Positions 18,607 through 27,902 of a stretch of 64,000 bases of DNA are shown in pieces. Every line of letters starts with the position of its first letter. Position 1 is the stretch's first letter. A model generated the notes under the pieces. It had not been told where the DNA came from and searched no databases. It was given only the letters and a program-made list of their open reading frames with translations. The position numbers and the translations under genes are program-made. The stretch comes from Oerskovia turbata (GTDB lineage: Bacteria > Actinomycetota > Actinomycetes > Actinomycetales > Cellulomonadaceae), in contig NZ_JOFV01000002.1 of NCBI RefSeq assembly GCF_000718325.1, positions 1-64,000 on the forward strand, written 5' to 3'.

Positions 18607-18708
18607 GCAAAAGCCGGATGTTCGATGTCACCGTTCGGTAACTCCATCGGTTAAACAATTGCCGAGGCCTACCGTCCGCGGCAGATCCACGCCGCGCCGC
18701 ACACGCCG

Positions 18709-18740
18709 AAGGGCGCCCTCCCGGGTGAGAGGACGCCCTT
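18709..18740 (-). terminator. Hairpin after isomerase 2
   Basis: Arms AAGGGCGCCCTC and GAGGACGCCCTT (one mismatch, 8-nt loop) lie about 27 nt after the stop at 18767, between that gene and the module 1 promoter region. It is a likely terminator of module 2. Confidence 0.6.
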
Positions 18741-18766
18741 GCGGTGCGCTCGGTGACTGCTCCCGG

Positions 18767-19771
18767 CTACTCCTTGGTCGAGAACGCCGCGTCGAACGCG
18801 GCCTCGGGCGCCTCGAACGCGTACTGCTTGACGAAGGCGAGCGCCTCGGGCGCACCCACGAGACGATCCATGCCCGCGTCCTCCCACTCGACCGAGATCG
18901 GCCCGTCGTAGCCGATGCTGTTGAGCATCCGGAACGCGTCCTCCCAGGGCACGTCGCCGTGCCCCGTCGAGATGAAGTCCCAGCCGCGACGGGGGTCGGC
19001 CCACGCCAGGTGCGACCCCAGCCGCCCGTTGCGGCCGTTGTGCATGCGCTTCTTCGTGTCCTTGCAGTCCACGTGGTAGATCCGGTCCTGGAAGTCCCAC
19101 AGGAAGCCCACCGGGTCCAGGTCCTGCCACACCATGTGGCTCGGGTCCCAGTTGAGGCCGAACGCCTTGCGGTGACCGATCGCCTCGAGCGTGCGGACCG
19201 TGGTCCAGTAGTCGTACGCGATCTCGCTCGGGTGCACCTCGTGCGCGAACTTCACGCCGACCTCGTCGAACACGTCGAGGATCGGGTTCCAGCGGTCCGC
19301 GAAGTCCTGGTAGCCCGCGTCGATCATGTCCTGCGACGCCGGCGGGAACATCGCGACGTACTTCCAGATCGACGAGCCCGTGAAGCCGACGACCGTCGTG
19401 ACGCCCAGCTTCGCCGCGAGACGAGCCGTGTTCTTCATCTCCTCGGCCGCGCGCTGCCGCACGCCCTCGGGGTCGCCGTCGCCCCACACGCGGTCCGACA
19501 GGATGTCACGGTGCCGCTGGTCGATCGGGTCGTCGCACACCGCCTGCCCCTTGAGGTGGTTCGAGATCGCGTAGACCTTCAGGCCGTGCGCCTCGAGCAG
19601 CGCGAGCTTGCCCGCGACGTACTCCTCGTCGTCCCAGCGCCACGGGTCCAGATGATCGCCCCAGCAGGCGATCTCCAGGCCGTCGTAGCCCCAGCCCGAC
19701 GCGAGGCGCACGACCTCCTCGAAGGGCAGGTCGGCCCACTGGCCGGTGAACAGGGTGATGGGTCGTGCCAT
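18767..19771 (-). CDS. TIM-barrel sugar isomerase/epimerase 2
   Basis: The protein has 334 residues of the sugar phosphate isomerase/epimerase (AP endonuclease 2) superfamily. Likely metal ligands lie in [11 protein letters not shown] (Glu), [11 protein letters not shown] (Asp, His), [10 protein letters not shown] (His, Asp) and SVEWEDAG (Glu). The DPSH-W-D pattern is shared with isomerases found beside ThuA and Gfo/Idh proteins and with the alpha subunit of C-glycoside deglycosidases, which act on 3-oxo-sugars. It differs clearly from the psicose-epimerase-like protein at 11123. The ATG has GGAG 8 nt upstream. It ends module 2 and is presumed cytoplasmic. Confidence 0.83.
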   Translation of the reverse strand: MARPITLFTGQWADLPFEEVVRLASGWGYDGLEIACWGDHLDPWRWDDEEYVAGKLALLEAHGLKVYAISNHLKGQAVCDDPIDQRHRDILSDRVWGDGDPEGVRQRAAEEMKNTARLAAKLGVTTVVGFTGSSIWKYVAMFPPASQDMIDAGYQDFADRWNPILDVFDEVGVKFAHEVHPSEIAYDYWTTVRTLEAIGHRKAFGLNWDPSHMVWQDLDPVGFLWDFQDRIYHVDCKDTKKRMHNGRNGRLGSHLAWADPRRGWDFISTGHGDVPWEDAFRMLNSIGYDGPISVEWEDAGMDRLVGAPEALAFVKQYAFEAPEAAFDAAFSTKE

Positions 19772-19865
19772 GTCGATGTCTCCTTCGTTCCGACGCCCGT
19801 GGTCCGGGAAGTCTCGGTGGTCGTCCTGTGGTCGTCCTGCGGTCGGGTGGTCCCGATGAGAGTCC

Positions 19866-20549
19866 CTACGGGCTCTTCGTAGCGCCCGCGCGACGACGCA
19901 GCACGAGCACGGCCCCCGCCGCGAGGAGCAGGACCGCGCCCCCCACGACGAGCGCCGTCGTCGGGACGCCCGAGCCCTCGTCGCTCGCCGCCGCTGCCGA
20001 GGCGCCCTCGCCCTCGGCACCGGCCTCCGCGTCGCCCTCCGCAGAGGCCGGAGCAGGCGCGGCGGGCGGCGGGACCACGTCGATCTGCGAGGTCGCGGTC
20101 GTCGCGACCGGGGTGGTCGTCGTCGCCGTCACGGTCCAGTGACCGTCGGTCAGGACGTCCGGGGCGGACGTGTACCAGCCGACGCCCTCCGAGGCCGACG
20201 AGAGCTGGAGCGGGCCGATCTCCGTCCCCGCGTCGGACACCGCCGTGACCATGACGTCGACGATCTCCTCGACCGGGTGCCCGTCGTTCTTGTAGGTCAC
20301 GTTGACCGAGATGCCGCCCGCACCGTCACCGCCGATCGACAGGATGACGTCGCCGCCGTGCGCGCTCGCAGGGCCCGCGCCGAGCACGGTCGCGAGCAGC
20401 GTCCCGAGCAGCAGGGCCACGCCTGCGGCCACGGTCGCGCGCACGCGCCCGAGGGCGCCGGTCAGGGGGCCGGAACGGGCGCGAGGGCGCGGGGTGCGCG
20501 CCCGGTCGGGACCGGTGTGCCGGTTCACCTGCTGAGTCATGTCGCTCAT
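19866..20549 (-). CDS. Secreted, membrane-tethered beta-sandwich protein (YtkA/CopC-like)
   Basis: The 227-residue product has a long Arg-rich N-terminus, a signal segment (about 35-62) ending at ASAHGGD, a single Ig-like beta domain (about 63-160), an Ala/Glu-rich spacer, a C-terminal helix (about 197-217) and the basic tail LRRRAG. The layout resembles actinobacterial YtkA/CopC-type wall proteins with a His at the mature N-terminus, but I see no full metal-binding set. ATG 20549 or 20540 are both possible. It lies between the giant ThuA2 gene and isomerase 2 on the same strand, so it may be part of module 2. Confidence 0.62.
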   Translation of the reverse strand: MSDMTQQVNRHTGPDRARTPRPRARSGPLTGALGRVRATVAAGVALLLGTLLATVLGAGPASAHGGDVILSIGGDGAGGISVNVTYKNDGHPVEEIVDVMVTAVSDAGTEIGPLQLSSASEGVGWYTSAPDVLTDGHWTVTATTTTPVATTATSQIDVVPPPAAPAPASAEGDAEAGAEGEGASAAAASDEGSGVPTTALVVGGAVLLLAAGAVLVLRRRAGATKSP

Positions 20550-20899
20550 CACCTCGTCGTGAAGGAAGGGGTCGTGCATCGGGCTGTGCGGCCCGGTGGA
20601 CCGAACGGTACTGCTGGACGTGCGGTGCACGACCGCGCCTCGCGCGGCGGTGCGACCAGTGGTGCTCGCCTGCGGGACGTCCCGCAGGCGTCCCCTCCGG
20701 TCTCGGAGGGGGTGGCTCCCGGCACCGGCCGGAGCACCGGGGTTCCGGTGCCGGGGGCCGGTGCTCCCGGGGCGCCGACTCGCGTCGTCGTCCCGGGAGC
20801 ACCCGGATGTGCGCGGCCTTCGACCGTGCTGGCGAGGTCCCGGCCGAAGGGCCCTCGTCAGCACACGGCGGTCGACGCTCCACGGCACACCGGTCGTTG
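20550..20899. other. Gene-free region rich in palindromes
   Basis: No credible coding frame is present between the tethered protein and ThuA2. The most notable item is a perfect 24-bp palindrome at 20667-20690 (CGCCTGCGGGAC and its complement). A short CCCCTCC/GGAGGGG hairpin lies at 20692-20711, and overlapping GGCACCGG/CCGGTGCC inverted repeats at about 20717-20780. The palindrome sits about 118 bp upstream of the start at 20549 and could be an operator for that gene. Confidence 0.55.
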
Positions 20900-20937
20900 C
20901 CGGTGAGGTCGCGGCGTCACCGCCACGACCTCACCGG
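20900..20937 (-). terminator. Hairpin after giant ThuA protein 2
   Basis: A 17-bp stem (CCGGTGAGGTCG-GGCG arms, one mismatch) with a 4-nt loop lies 6 nt after the stop at 20944. It is positioned as a factor-independent terminator. Confidence 0.75.
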
Positions 20938-20943
20938 GGCCGG

Positions 20944-23900
20944 TCAGCCGCAGCTCGCCGCGGCGTGGTCGACCGTGTAGGTGGTGGTCCTCCCCTCGGC
21001 GTCCGTCGCGGTGACCGTGACCTGCCCGGCGTCGATCGACGCCGCACGGGTCGCGAACGACTGGTGGGCGGACTTGCCCGCCGCGACGCCCGTGAAGGTC
21101 TTGGTGCCGTAGGCCGAACGGACCACGATCGTGACCGGGGCGTCGCCCGAGTTCACGGCCGTGACCGAGAGCGTCACGCGGTTCGCGACACACTTGGGGG
21201 CTGCCGAGACCGTCACGGGGACGGTCTCGCCCGCGGGCACGTCGACCGACTGCGTCGTGACGTTCCCGGCCACGTCGGCCGCCCGGTACGCGAACGTCAC
21301 GGCCTCGTCACCGACGGCGACCGGGGCGTCGTACGCGGCCCAGGTCGTCCCGTCGAGCGAGTACTCGACCGCCGCGACGCCCGACACGGCGTCCGTGGCG
21401 ACGACCTCGACCGTGCGGTCCTCGCGCAGCGTCGCCGCCACGCTCGGTCCGTCGGCGTCGATCTTGACCGCCACGTCGTCACCCGTCACGTTCTCGGTAC
21501 CGGCCGAGGCCCGCACCTTGAGCGTGTGCTCGCCCGGTGCCGACACGACCACGGGGGCCGTGTACTCGGCCCACGCGCCGCCGTCGAGCTGGTACTCGCG
21601 GTAGACCTGCTGGCCCGCCGCACCGCCCGTGGTGGCGACGGTGACGGTCACCGGACCGGTCCACCAGCCGTTCGCGCCCGACGGCGAGGCCGGGTCGAGC
21701 GACCCGCTCACCGTGAGCGGCTCGGCAGCCGGGCCCACGACCTTGAAGTGCTCGAAGGTCGCGGTCGCGGAGGCCTGCTGGCCCGCTCCCAGGGCGTACA
21801 GACCGATCTTCGCGTCTGCCAGCCCCGGGTTGGTCACCTGCTGGGTGATCTCGGTCCAGGTCACGCCGTCGGCGCTGTACGAGCCCGTGAAGGTCGTGCC
21901 CACCTTGGCCAGACGCAGCCACCAGACGCCCTGCGACAGGTTGTTGACGTTGGGCTGCGGGTTGAGGACGGCCGCGCCGGCCTCGCTGCGCATCTCGAGC
22001 CCACGGTCGACCGCCGCGCCCGGCTGGTTCTTCGTGATGAAGTCCAGCTTGACGTAGTTGTCGTCGTCGCCGTAGAGGATCAGACCACCCTGCTGGTACT
22101 GCTGGTCGAACGTCGAGCCGTCCACCTTGGTCTCGACGGTCCAGTCACCGGCCGGCTGGTCCTGCAGGACGATGTTCGGCACGTCGGTGTTGCCCGTGCC
22201 GTAGATGTCCGTGGGCGTGGTGTCGATCTCGAGCTTGCCACCGGCCACCCGGAGGCCCGACGCGTCAGGACGGACCACGGAGCTCCAGCGGCAGCCGTCG
22301 AGCGACGTCCCCTCGAACTCGTCGTCCGGCCCGGCCGCGGTGGCCGTATCGTCCGGCGTGACGTGGAACCAGTCGAACTTCGCGTCGACCACGTCCGGGA
22401 CGGATCCGTCGTTCGCGAACGCGACGAGCCCGATCTTCGGGTTCACGAGCCCGTGCAGCGACTTGGTCTCGGACATGGCCGTGAACTCCAGGCCGTCGGC
22501 CGAGTAGTACGCCCGCAGGTTCGACCCGTCGCTCGTGTAGCGCACGTAGAACGTGTCGGGGAAGGAGGCCCCCAGGTTCGCCGTGTTGGACGCGGCCACC
22601 TCGTTCGGTGCGCCGTCCTCCTCACGGATGAACTGGAAGATGCGCTCGTCCGCGTTGGGCGTGGTCGAGCGGCCCTGGATGACCATCTTGGCGTAGTTGT
22701 CCCCGTCGCCCCACAGGAGCAGACCGGCCTGCTGGTACTGCGCCCGCGCCGGGAAGGTGACCTTGGTGGTCGCCGTCCACGGACCCGAGGGCAGGTCCTG
22801 CAGGACGATGTTGGACACGGGTCCCTCGCCCTGACCGTAGAAGTCGGCCTTGCTCGCGGGGATCACCAGGTGACCGTCCGCGACCGCGAGGTTCTGGTCC
22901 CGACGGATGATCGTGGACCAGCGGTCCTCGTCCACCGCGGTGCCCGTGAAGTCGTCCGAGCGACCCGAGAAGCACATGACCGGAGCGGCCTCGTTGACCT
23001 TGATGTTCACGTACTTGACCGTGTAGGCGCCACCGGCGTCGGTCACGCGGACCTGGAGCCGGTAGGTGCCGGCAGCCGTGTACGTGTGCGAGAACTCGGG
23101 ACCGCCGTCGACGAACCCGCCGCCCAGTCCGTCGTCCCAGGCGTACACCAGGTCGGACGCCTCGCCGTCGGGATCGGTGCCCGTCGCGGTCGCGGTGACC
23201 GTCAGCGGGGCCGGACCGACGAGCGTGGGCACGTCGAGCTCGACGTCGGGACGGACGTTGTCCGTCACGCCACGGCCCTCGATGTCCATCCAGTTGACGT
23301 TGATGCCGCCCGAGAGCAGGACGAAGTAGAGCGTCCCGCTGCCTTCCGGCACGTTCGTCAGCTGCGTCGACACGTCGCGGTAGACCTGCCAGTCCCCCGT
23401 GTTCGGCACGGTGATCCGGCCGATCTCCGGGCCGTCCGCCGCGTCCCAGCGCAGCGAGACCACGCCGTTCGCGTTGGGCGAGGCCACGCGCAGGCTGATC
23501 GCCTCGACGTTGGCCAGGCTCACGGGCTCGTGCGCCCACCAGTCACCGGGCTCGATGTAGCCCAGGTTCTGACCGCCGCCCGCGGAGTCCGAGGTGGTCT
23601 CCTTCTGGACGCCGGCGGTGCCGCCGGTGCCGATCGAGGTCTCACGACCCGTCGAGGTGTAGAACTCCGACTGGACGCGCTTGGGCTGGAGCACCTGGAG
23701 CGCGTTGCCCGTGAGGGGCACGCCGGCGTCGCCGCCGTCGTCGGTGTACGAGCCCTCGATGACCCAGAAGATGTTCGACTCGATGCCGTGACCCTCGTCG
23801 CGAGCGGTCTGGAGCACGCCCTCGCAGCCGTACAGCTCCTCCATGGGGTGAGCGTGCGAGTCGTGGCCGAGCGAGGTGCGCAGCGCCACCGTGGAGCAGT

Positions 23901-26478
23901 CCACCTCGCCGTCGGGGTCGTCGACCGTGATCCGGTAGCGGACCTGGTCGCCCCACTCGAAGAACCCGCCGTTGTCCGGGAACTCGATCGTCACCACGGG
24001 CGCCTGGTTGCCGACGACGACCGTGACGTTCGCGACCGCGAGCTTGCCGTCGGGGTCGCTCACCGTGAGCTGCGCCGTGTAGGAGCCGTTCTCGGTGTAG
24101 GTGTGCACCGGGTTCGCCTCGGTCGAGGGCGCGGAGCCGTCGCCGAACGTCCACTGGAGCGAGATGGGCTCGCCCGCCGGGTGTCGGGTGCCCTCCGAGG
24201 AGAACTGGACCGTCAGGGGCGCGGCCCCGCTCGTCACGTCCGCCTGGGCGTTCGCGATGGGCGACGGGTCGCCCTGGACGTAGTTGACCTTGTAGACCGC
24301 GCTCGAGTCGTTGTTGCCGCCGAAGCCCGAGCCCCAGTCGATCACGTACAGCGCACCGTCGGGACCGAAGTCGAAGTCCATCGGACGGTCGAACCCGTTG
24401 GACGGGTCGAGCACGCCCGGCAGCACCCGGTTGATGTCGACGATCTGGTCACGCTTGTCGCCGTCGAGCTGGAGCGAGAACATCGTGCCGTGGTTCCACT
24501 CGCCGAACAGCGCCTTGCCGTCCCAGTACGCGGGCCACTTCACGTCGGAGTCGAGCTCAGGGTCGAACTCGTACACGGGGCCGCCCATGGGCGCACCACC
24601 GCCACCGATCTCGGGGAACTGCGGGTTCGCCGCACCGGTGTACCAGATCTCGGCGGCCGTGGCGGCCGGGAGGTCCTGGATCCCCGTGTTGTTGGGCGAG
24701 TCGTTGGTCGTGCCCGCTGCGCAGTCGAACGACGCACCGGACTGTCCGGTCGCGAAGTTGTAGTCGACGTACGACGTGTTGGCGCCCGTGCAGTACGGCC
24801 AGCCGTAGAAGCCCGGCTCGCTCACGACGTTCCACTCGACCGCACCACGAGGGCCGCGGGCCGGGTCGGCCGAGCCCGAGTCCGGGCCGTAGTCGGCGAC
24901 CAGGACGTTCCCGGACGCGTTGTCGATCCCGATCCGGAACGGGTTGCGGAAGCCCATGGCGTAGATCTCGGGCCGCGTCCTGTCCGTGCCCGGGGCGAAC
25001 ATGTTGCCCTCGGGGACCGTGTACGTGCCGTCGTCCTGCGGCGTGATGCGCAGCACCTTGCCGCGCAGGTCGTTCGAGTTCGCCGACGAGCCCTGCGCGT
25101 CGAAGTTCTTGCGGCCGGGACGCTCGTCGGTCGGCGTGAAGCCGCCCGACTCGAACGGGTTGGTGTTGTCCCCCGTCGCGAGGATCAGGTTCCCGTCCTC
25201 GTCGAAGATCATGTCACCGCCCGCGTGGCAGCAGGTGTCGCGCTGCGTCGTCACGGTCAGGAGCTTCTTCTCGCTCGCGGGGTCGAACGTCCTCGACGCC
25301 GTGTCGTACGTGAAGCGCGAGATCCGGTTGTGCGGGCCGTCCGACCCGACGTCCGCAGGCGACCAGTAGGCGTAGAGCCAGCCGTTCGCCGCGAAGTCCG
25401 GGTCGAGCACCAAGCCCAGCAGCCCGTCCTCGTTGGCCTGCGTCACGCTCAGCGTGAGCGCCGTCGACGTGACGTTGGCGTCGTGGTCGATGCGGCGGAC
25501 GCGACCGTCACGCTCGGCGTAGAACACCGTGCCGTCGGGCGCGACGTCGAGCATCATCGGGTTGCTCGTGTCCTCGTCGAGCGCGACGCGCTCGAAGCTC
25601 GCGCTCTGCGTCGCGTTGCAGTCCGAGTCGACGACGCCCGCGGCGGTCTGGATGCCGCCCAGCAGGTGCTCGACGAAACCCGGCTCGGTGTAGCTCGCCT
25701 GCGTGTGGCCGCCGCCGGTGTACCAGGAACGCCCGCCCTCGTAGCTCTGGCACCAGGCGATCGGGTGGTCGGAGCCCATCTTGGCGCCACCCGCGTCGTA
25801 GGACGTCTCGTCGAGGCTCGCGAGCACGTGCACCTTGTCGCGCGGGCTCGTGCGGAAGTTGTACCACTCGTCGTACCGGTCCCACCGGGACGGCAGGTGC
25901 GCGGTCGAGGGGTGGACCCCGTCCTCGACCTTGATCGTGGCGTCCTGGTTCTGCGGGTGGCCGGAGAAGTAGGCCCCCACGAGGCCGCCGTACCAGGGCC
26001 AGTCGTACTCGGTGTCGGACGCCGCGTGCACGCCGGCGTAGCCGCCGCCGTTCGCGATGTACCGCTCGAACGAGGCCTGCTGCTCGTCGTTGAGCACGTC
26101 GCCCGTCGTCGAGAGCCAGATCACGACCTCGTACTGCGCGAGGTTCGCGTCGTTGAAGTCGGCCGCGTCCTCCGTGACGTCGACCGTGAAGCCGTTCTCG
26201 GTGCCGAGCTTCTCGATCGCCGTGATCCCGGCCGGGATCGCGTCGTGCCGGAACCCTGCGGTCTTGGAGAAGATCAGGGCGTCGAAGGGCGCCGCGGCGG
26301 CTTCCGGGTCTGCCGCGACGGACGCGGCGGGAGCGGCGGAGCTGAGGGCTGCGGCCGGTACCGCGGCGAAAGCCGCCGCCCCGGTCGCCATGGACAGTGG
26401 GAGGGCCACCGCGGTAGCGGCGACGGCCGCGACCGTGCGCATCGTTGCGCGCGGTGCTCTCCAGAGCACGTTTCTCAC
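20944..26478 (-). CDS. Giant secreted ThuA / sugar dehydrogenase / multi-carbohydrate-binding protein 2
   Basis: This 1844-residue paralogue of the protein at 4917 has: signal peptide (within 1-62, Ala-rich); ThuA fold (about 64-280); soluble sugar dehydrogenase domain (about 293-735) with GFRNPFR and FYGWP blocks; PKD (about 740-823); CBM6-like domain (about 935-1070, with IEPGDWWAHE); a second PKD-like repeat (about 1077-1163); two laminin/DUF1349-like domains (about 1170-1590); Ig-like repeats; and the same C-terminal domain as ThuA1. The active-site histidine segment is TCCHAGGD, where two adjacent cysteines (416-417) precede H418; ThuA1 lacks them. GTG 26478 is chosen for its AAGGAG SD 6 nt upstream; an in-frame ATG at 26442 is the alternative. 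It follows the oxidoreductase of module 2. Confidence 0.87.
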   Translation of the reverse strand: MRNVLWRAPRATMRTVAAVAATAVALPLSMATGAAAFAAVPAAALSSAAPAASVAADPEAAAAPFDALIFSKTAGFRHDAIPAGITAIEKLGTENGFTVDVTEDAADFNDANLAQYEVVIWLSTTGDVLNDEQQASFERYIANGGGYAGVHAASDTEYDWPWYGGLVGAYFSGHPQNQDATIKVEDGVHPSTAHLPSRWDRYDEWYNFRTSPRDKVHVLASLDETSYDAGGAKMGSDHPIAWCQSYEGGRSWYTGGGHTQASYTEPGFVEHLLGGIQTAAGVVDSDCNATQSASFERVALDEDTSNPMMLDVAPDGTVFYAERDGRVRRIDHDANVTSTALTLSVTQANEDGLLGLVLDPDFAANGWLYAYWSPADVGSDGPHNRISRFTYDTASRTFDPASEKKLLTVTTQRDTCCHAGGDMIFDEDGNLILATGDNTNPFESGGFTPTDERPGRKNFDAQGSSANSNDLRGKVLRITPQDDGTYTVPEGNMFAPGTDRTRPEIYAMGFRNPFRIGIDNASGNVLVADYGPDSGSADPARGPRGAVEWNVVSEPGFYGWPYCTGANTSYVDYNFATGQSGASFDCAAGTTNDSPNNTGIQDLPAATAAEIWYTGAANPQFPEIGGGGAPMGGPVYEFDPELDSDVKWPAYWDGKALFGEWNHGTMFSLQLDGDKRDQIVDINRVLPGVLDPSNGFDRPMDFDFGPDGALYVIDWGSGFGGNNDSSAVYKVNYVQGDPSPIANAQADVTSGAAPLTVQFSSEGTRHPAGEPISLQWTFGDGSAPSTEANPVHTYTENGSYTAQLTVSDPDGKLAVANVTVVVGNQAPVVTIEFPDNGGFFEWGDQVRYRITVDDPDGEVDCSTVALRTSLGHDSHAHPMEELYGCEGVLQTARDEGHGIESNIFWVIEGSYTDDGGDAGVPLTGNALQVLQPKRVQSEFYTSTGRETSIGTGGTAGVQKETTSDSAGGGQNLGYIEPGDWWAHEPVSLANVEAISLRVASPNANGVVSLRWDAADGPEIGRITVPNTGDWQVYRDVSTQLTNVPEGSGTLYFVLLSGGINVNWMDIEGRGVTDNVRPDVELDVPTLVGPAPLTVTATATGTDPDGEASDLVYAWDDGLGGGFVDGGPEFSHTYTAAGTYRLQVRVTDAGGAYTVKYVNIKVNEAAPVMCFSGRSDDFTGTAVDEDRWSTIIRRDQNLAVADGHLVIPASKADFYGQGEGPVSNIVLQDLPSGPWTATTKVTFPARAQYQQAGLLLWGDGDNYAKMVIQGRSTTPNADERIFQFIREEDGAPNEVAASNTANLGASFPDTFYVRYTSDGSNLRAYYSADGLEFTAMSETKSLHGLVNPKIGLVAFANDGSVPDVVDAKFDWFHVTPDDTATAAGPDDEFEGTSLDGCRWSSVVRPDASGLRVAGGKLEIDTTPTDIYGTGNTDVPNIVLQDQPAGDWTVETKVDGSTFDQQYQQGGLILYGDDDNYVKLDFITKNQPGAAVDRGLEMRSEAGAAVLNPQPNVNNLSQGVWWLRLAKVGTTFTGSYSADGVTWTEITQQVTNPGLADAKIGLYALGAGQQASATATFEHFKVVGPAAEPLTVSGSLDPASPSGANGWWTGPVTVTVATTGGAAGQQVYREYQLDGGAWAEYTAPVVVSAPGEHTLKVRASAGTENVTGDDVAVKIDADGPSVAATLREDRTVEVVATDAVSGVAAVEYSLDGTTWAAYDAPVAVGDEAVTFAYRAADVAGNVTTQSVDVPAGETVPVTVSAAPKCVANRVTLSVTAVNSGDAPVTIVVRSAYGTKTFTGVAAGKSAHQSFATRAASIDAGQVTVTATDAEGRTTTYTVDHAAASCG

Positions 26479-26638
26479 CAAGGACTCCTTGTGATGATGG
26501 GACAAGGGTGCTGCGCTCCGGGGCGACGACGGCATCGGCCATGACCCGTCGTCGCCGGTGACGGACCTGCTCCGCCGGCATCTCGCACCACGTTCCACGT
26601 GGCTCTCCCGCCGGTCGGGCGGGACGTCGGACCTCCTC

Positions 26639-27814
26639 TCAGATCTGCTGCCAGTCGCTGTCGGACGCAGCGCTGCGCTCGACGGCTTGGAGGATTCGCT
26701 GGACGGCCAGGCCGTCGGCGAAGGACGGGGTGGGCTGGGTGCCGGCCGCGACGTCGCGCACGAGGTCGACGACCTGGTGCGTGAACGCGTGCTCGTACCC
26801 GAGCCCGTGACCGGCGGGCCACCAGCTCGCGATGTACGCGTGCTGCGGCTCGGTCACGACGATGCGCCGGAACCCTGCGACCTGCGGGTCGTCGGACGCG
26901 TCGAAGAAGTGCAGGACGTTCATGTCCTCGAAGTCGAACGCGACGGAGCCGCGCGACCCGTTGATCTCGAGGCGGATCGCGTTCTTGCGACCGTAGGCGA
27001 AGCGCGTGGCCTCGAAGACCCCCAGCCCGCCGCCCGACAGCCGCGCGAGGAAGACCGCGGCGTCGTCGACCGTGACGGGTCCCTTCTCCGTGCCGGCGGT
27101 GCCGGACAGGCCCGAGAAGCCGGTCGCGACCGGACGCTCGTCGACGAACGTCTCGAGGATCCCCGAGACCCCGGTGATCGACTCGCCCGTGACGAACTGT
27201 GCGAGGTCGATGATGTGGGCCCCGATGTCGCCCAACGCACCCGAGCCGGCCTTGCTCTTGTCGAGGCGCCACGAGAGCGGCACGTCCTCGTCGGCGATCC
27301 AGTCCTGGAGGTACTGGGCCCGCACGTGGCGGATCGTGCCGATCCGGCCGTCGACGACGAGCCGGCGTGCGAGCTGGACCGCGGGGACCCGGCGGTACGT
27401 GAAGCCCACCGTGGAGAGCACGCCGCGCTCGGCCGCGGCCTCGGCCGCGGCGACCATGAGCTCGGCCTCGGCGACCGTGTTGGCCAGCGGCTTCTCGCAC
27501 AGCACGTGCTTGCCCGCCTCGAGCGCGGCGATCGCGATCTCGGCGTGCGTGTCGCCCGGGGTGCAGATGTCGACCAGGTCGACGTCGTCGCGCGCCACGA
27601 GCCTGCGCCAGTCCGTCTCGACGTCGTCCCAGCCGAGCTTGTGCGCAGCCGTGGTGACGGCTGCGGCGTTGCGGCCGGCCAGCACGCGCATCTGCGGCGC
27701 GAGCGGCAGGTCGAAGAACCGCGGTGCGGTGCGCCAGCCCTGCGAGTGGGCAGCCCCCATGAACGAGTACCCGACCATGCCGATCCCGAAGGTCGGGTGA
27801 CCGTCTTGCGCCAT
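26639..27814 (-). CDS. Gfo/Idh/MocA family oxidoreductase 2
   Basis: The 391-residue protein has Rossmann motif GMVGYSFMGAAHSQGW near the N-terminus, CEKPLANT and ALGDIGAHIIDLAQF. It is closer to the usual family length than oxidoreductase 1. ATG 27814 is preferred to the GTG 9 nt upstream because AAGGAAG then stands at normal SD distance. It is cytoplasmic and probably acts on the sugar imported by the module 2 transporter. It lies between the binding protein and ThuA2. Confidence 0.9.
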   Translation of the reverse strand: MAQDGHPTFGIGMVGYSFMGAAHSQGWRTAPRFFDLPLAPQMRVLAGRNAAAVTTAAHKLGWDDVETDWRRLVARDDVDLVDICTPGDTHAEIAIAALEAGKHVLCEKPLANTVAEAELMVAAAEAAAERGVLSTVGFTYRRVPAVQLARRLVVDGRIGTIRHVRAQYLQDWIADEDVPLSWRLDKSKAGSGALGDIGAHIIDLAQFVTGESITGVSGILETFVDERPVATGFSGLSGTAGTEKGPVTVDDAAVFLARLSGGGLGVFEATRFAYGRKNAIRLEINGSRGSVAFDFEDMNVLHFFDASDDPQVAGFRRIVVTEPQHAYIASWWPAGHGLGYEHAFTHQVVDLVRDVAAGTQPTPSFADGLAVQRILQAVERSAASDSDWQQI

Positions 27815-27837
27815 CTCAGGCACTTCCTTTCGTGGTG

Positions 27838-27887
27838 GACGTCGCGGCGGGGCACCCGCCGGGGCGCTGCGCCCCGCCGGCGACGTC
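27838..27887 (-). terminator. GC-rich hairpin after sugar-binding protein 2
   Basis: Arms GACGTCGCGGCGGGGC and GCCCCGCCGGCGACGTC pair over 16 bp with one bulged base and a 17-nt loop, starting 16 nt after the stop at 27903. It occupies the same position as the hairpin after binding protein 1, and could act in partial termination or mRNA stabilisation. Confidence 0.6.
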
Positions 27888-27902
27888 GGAGGTGGGACGC
27901 GC

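Noticed and set aside
20596..26544. A 1982-codon plus-strand frame opposite giant ThuA protein 2
   Set aside because: Same reason: antisense of a long high-GC gene, no recognisable motifs.
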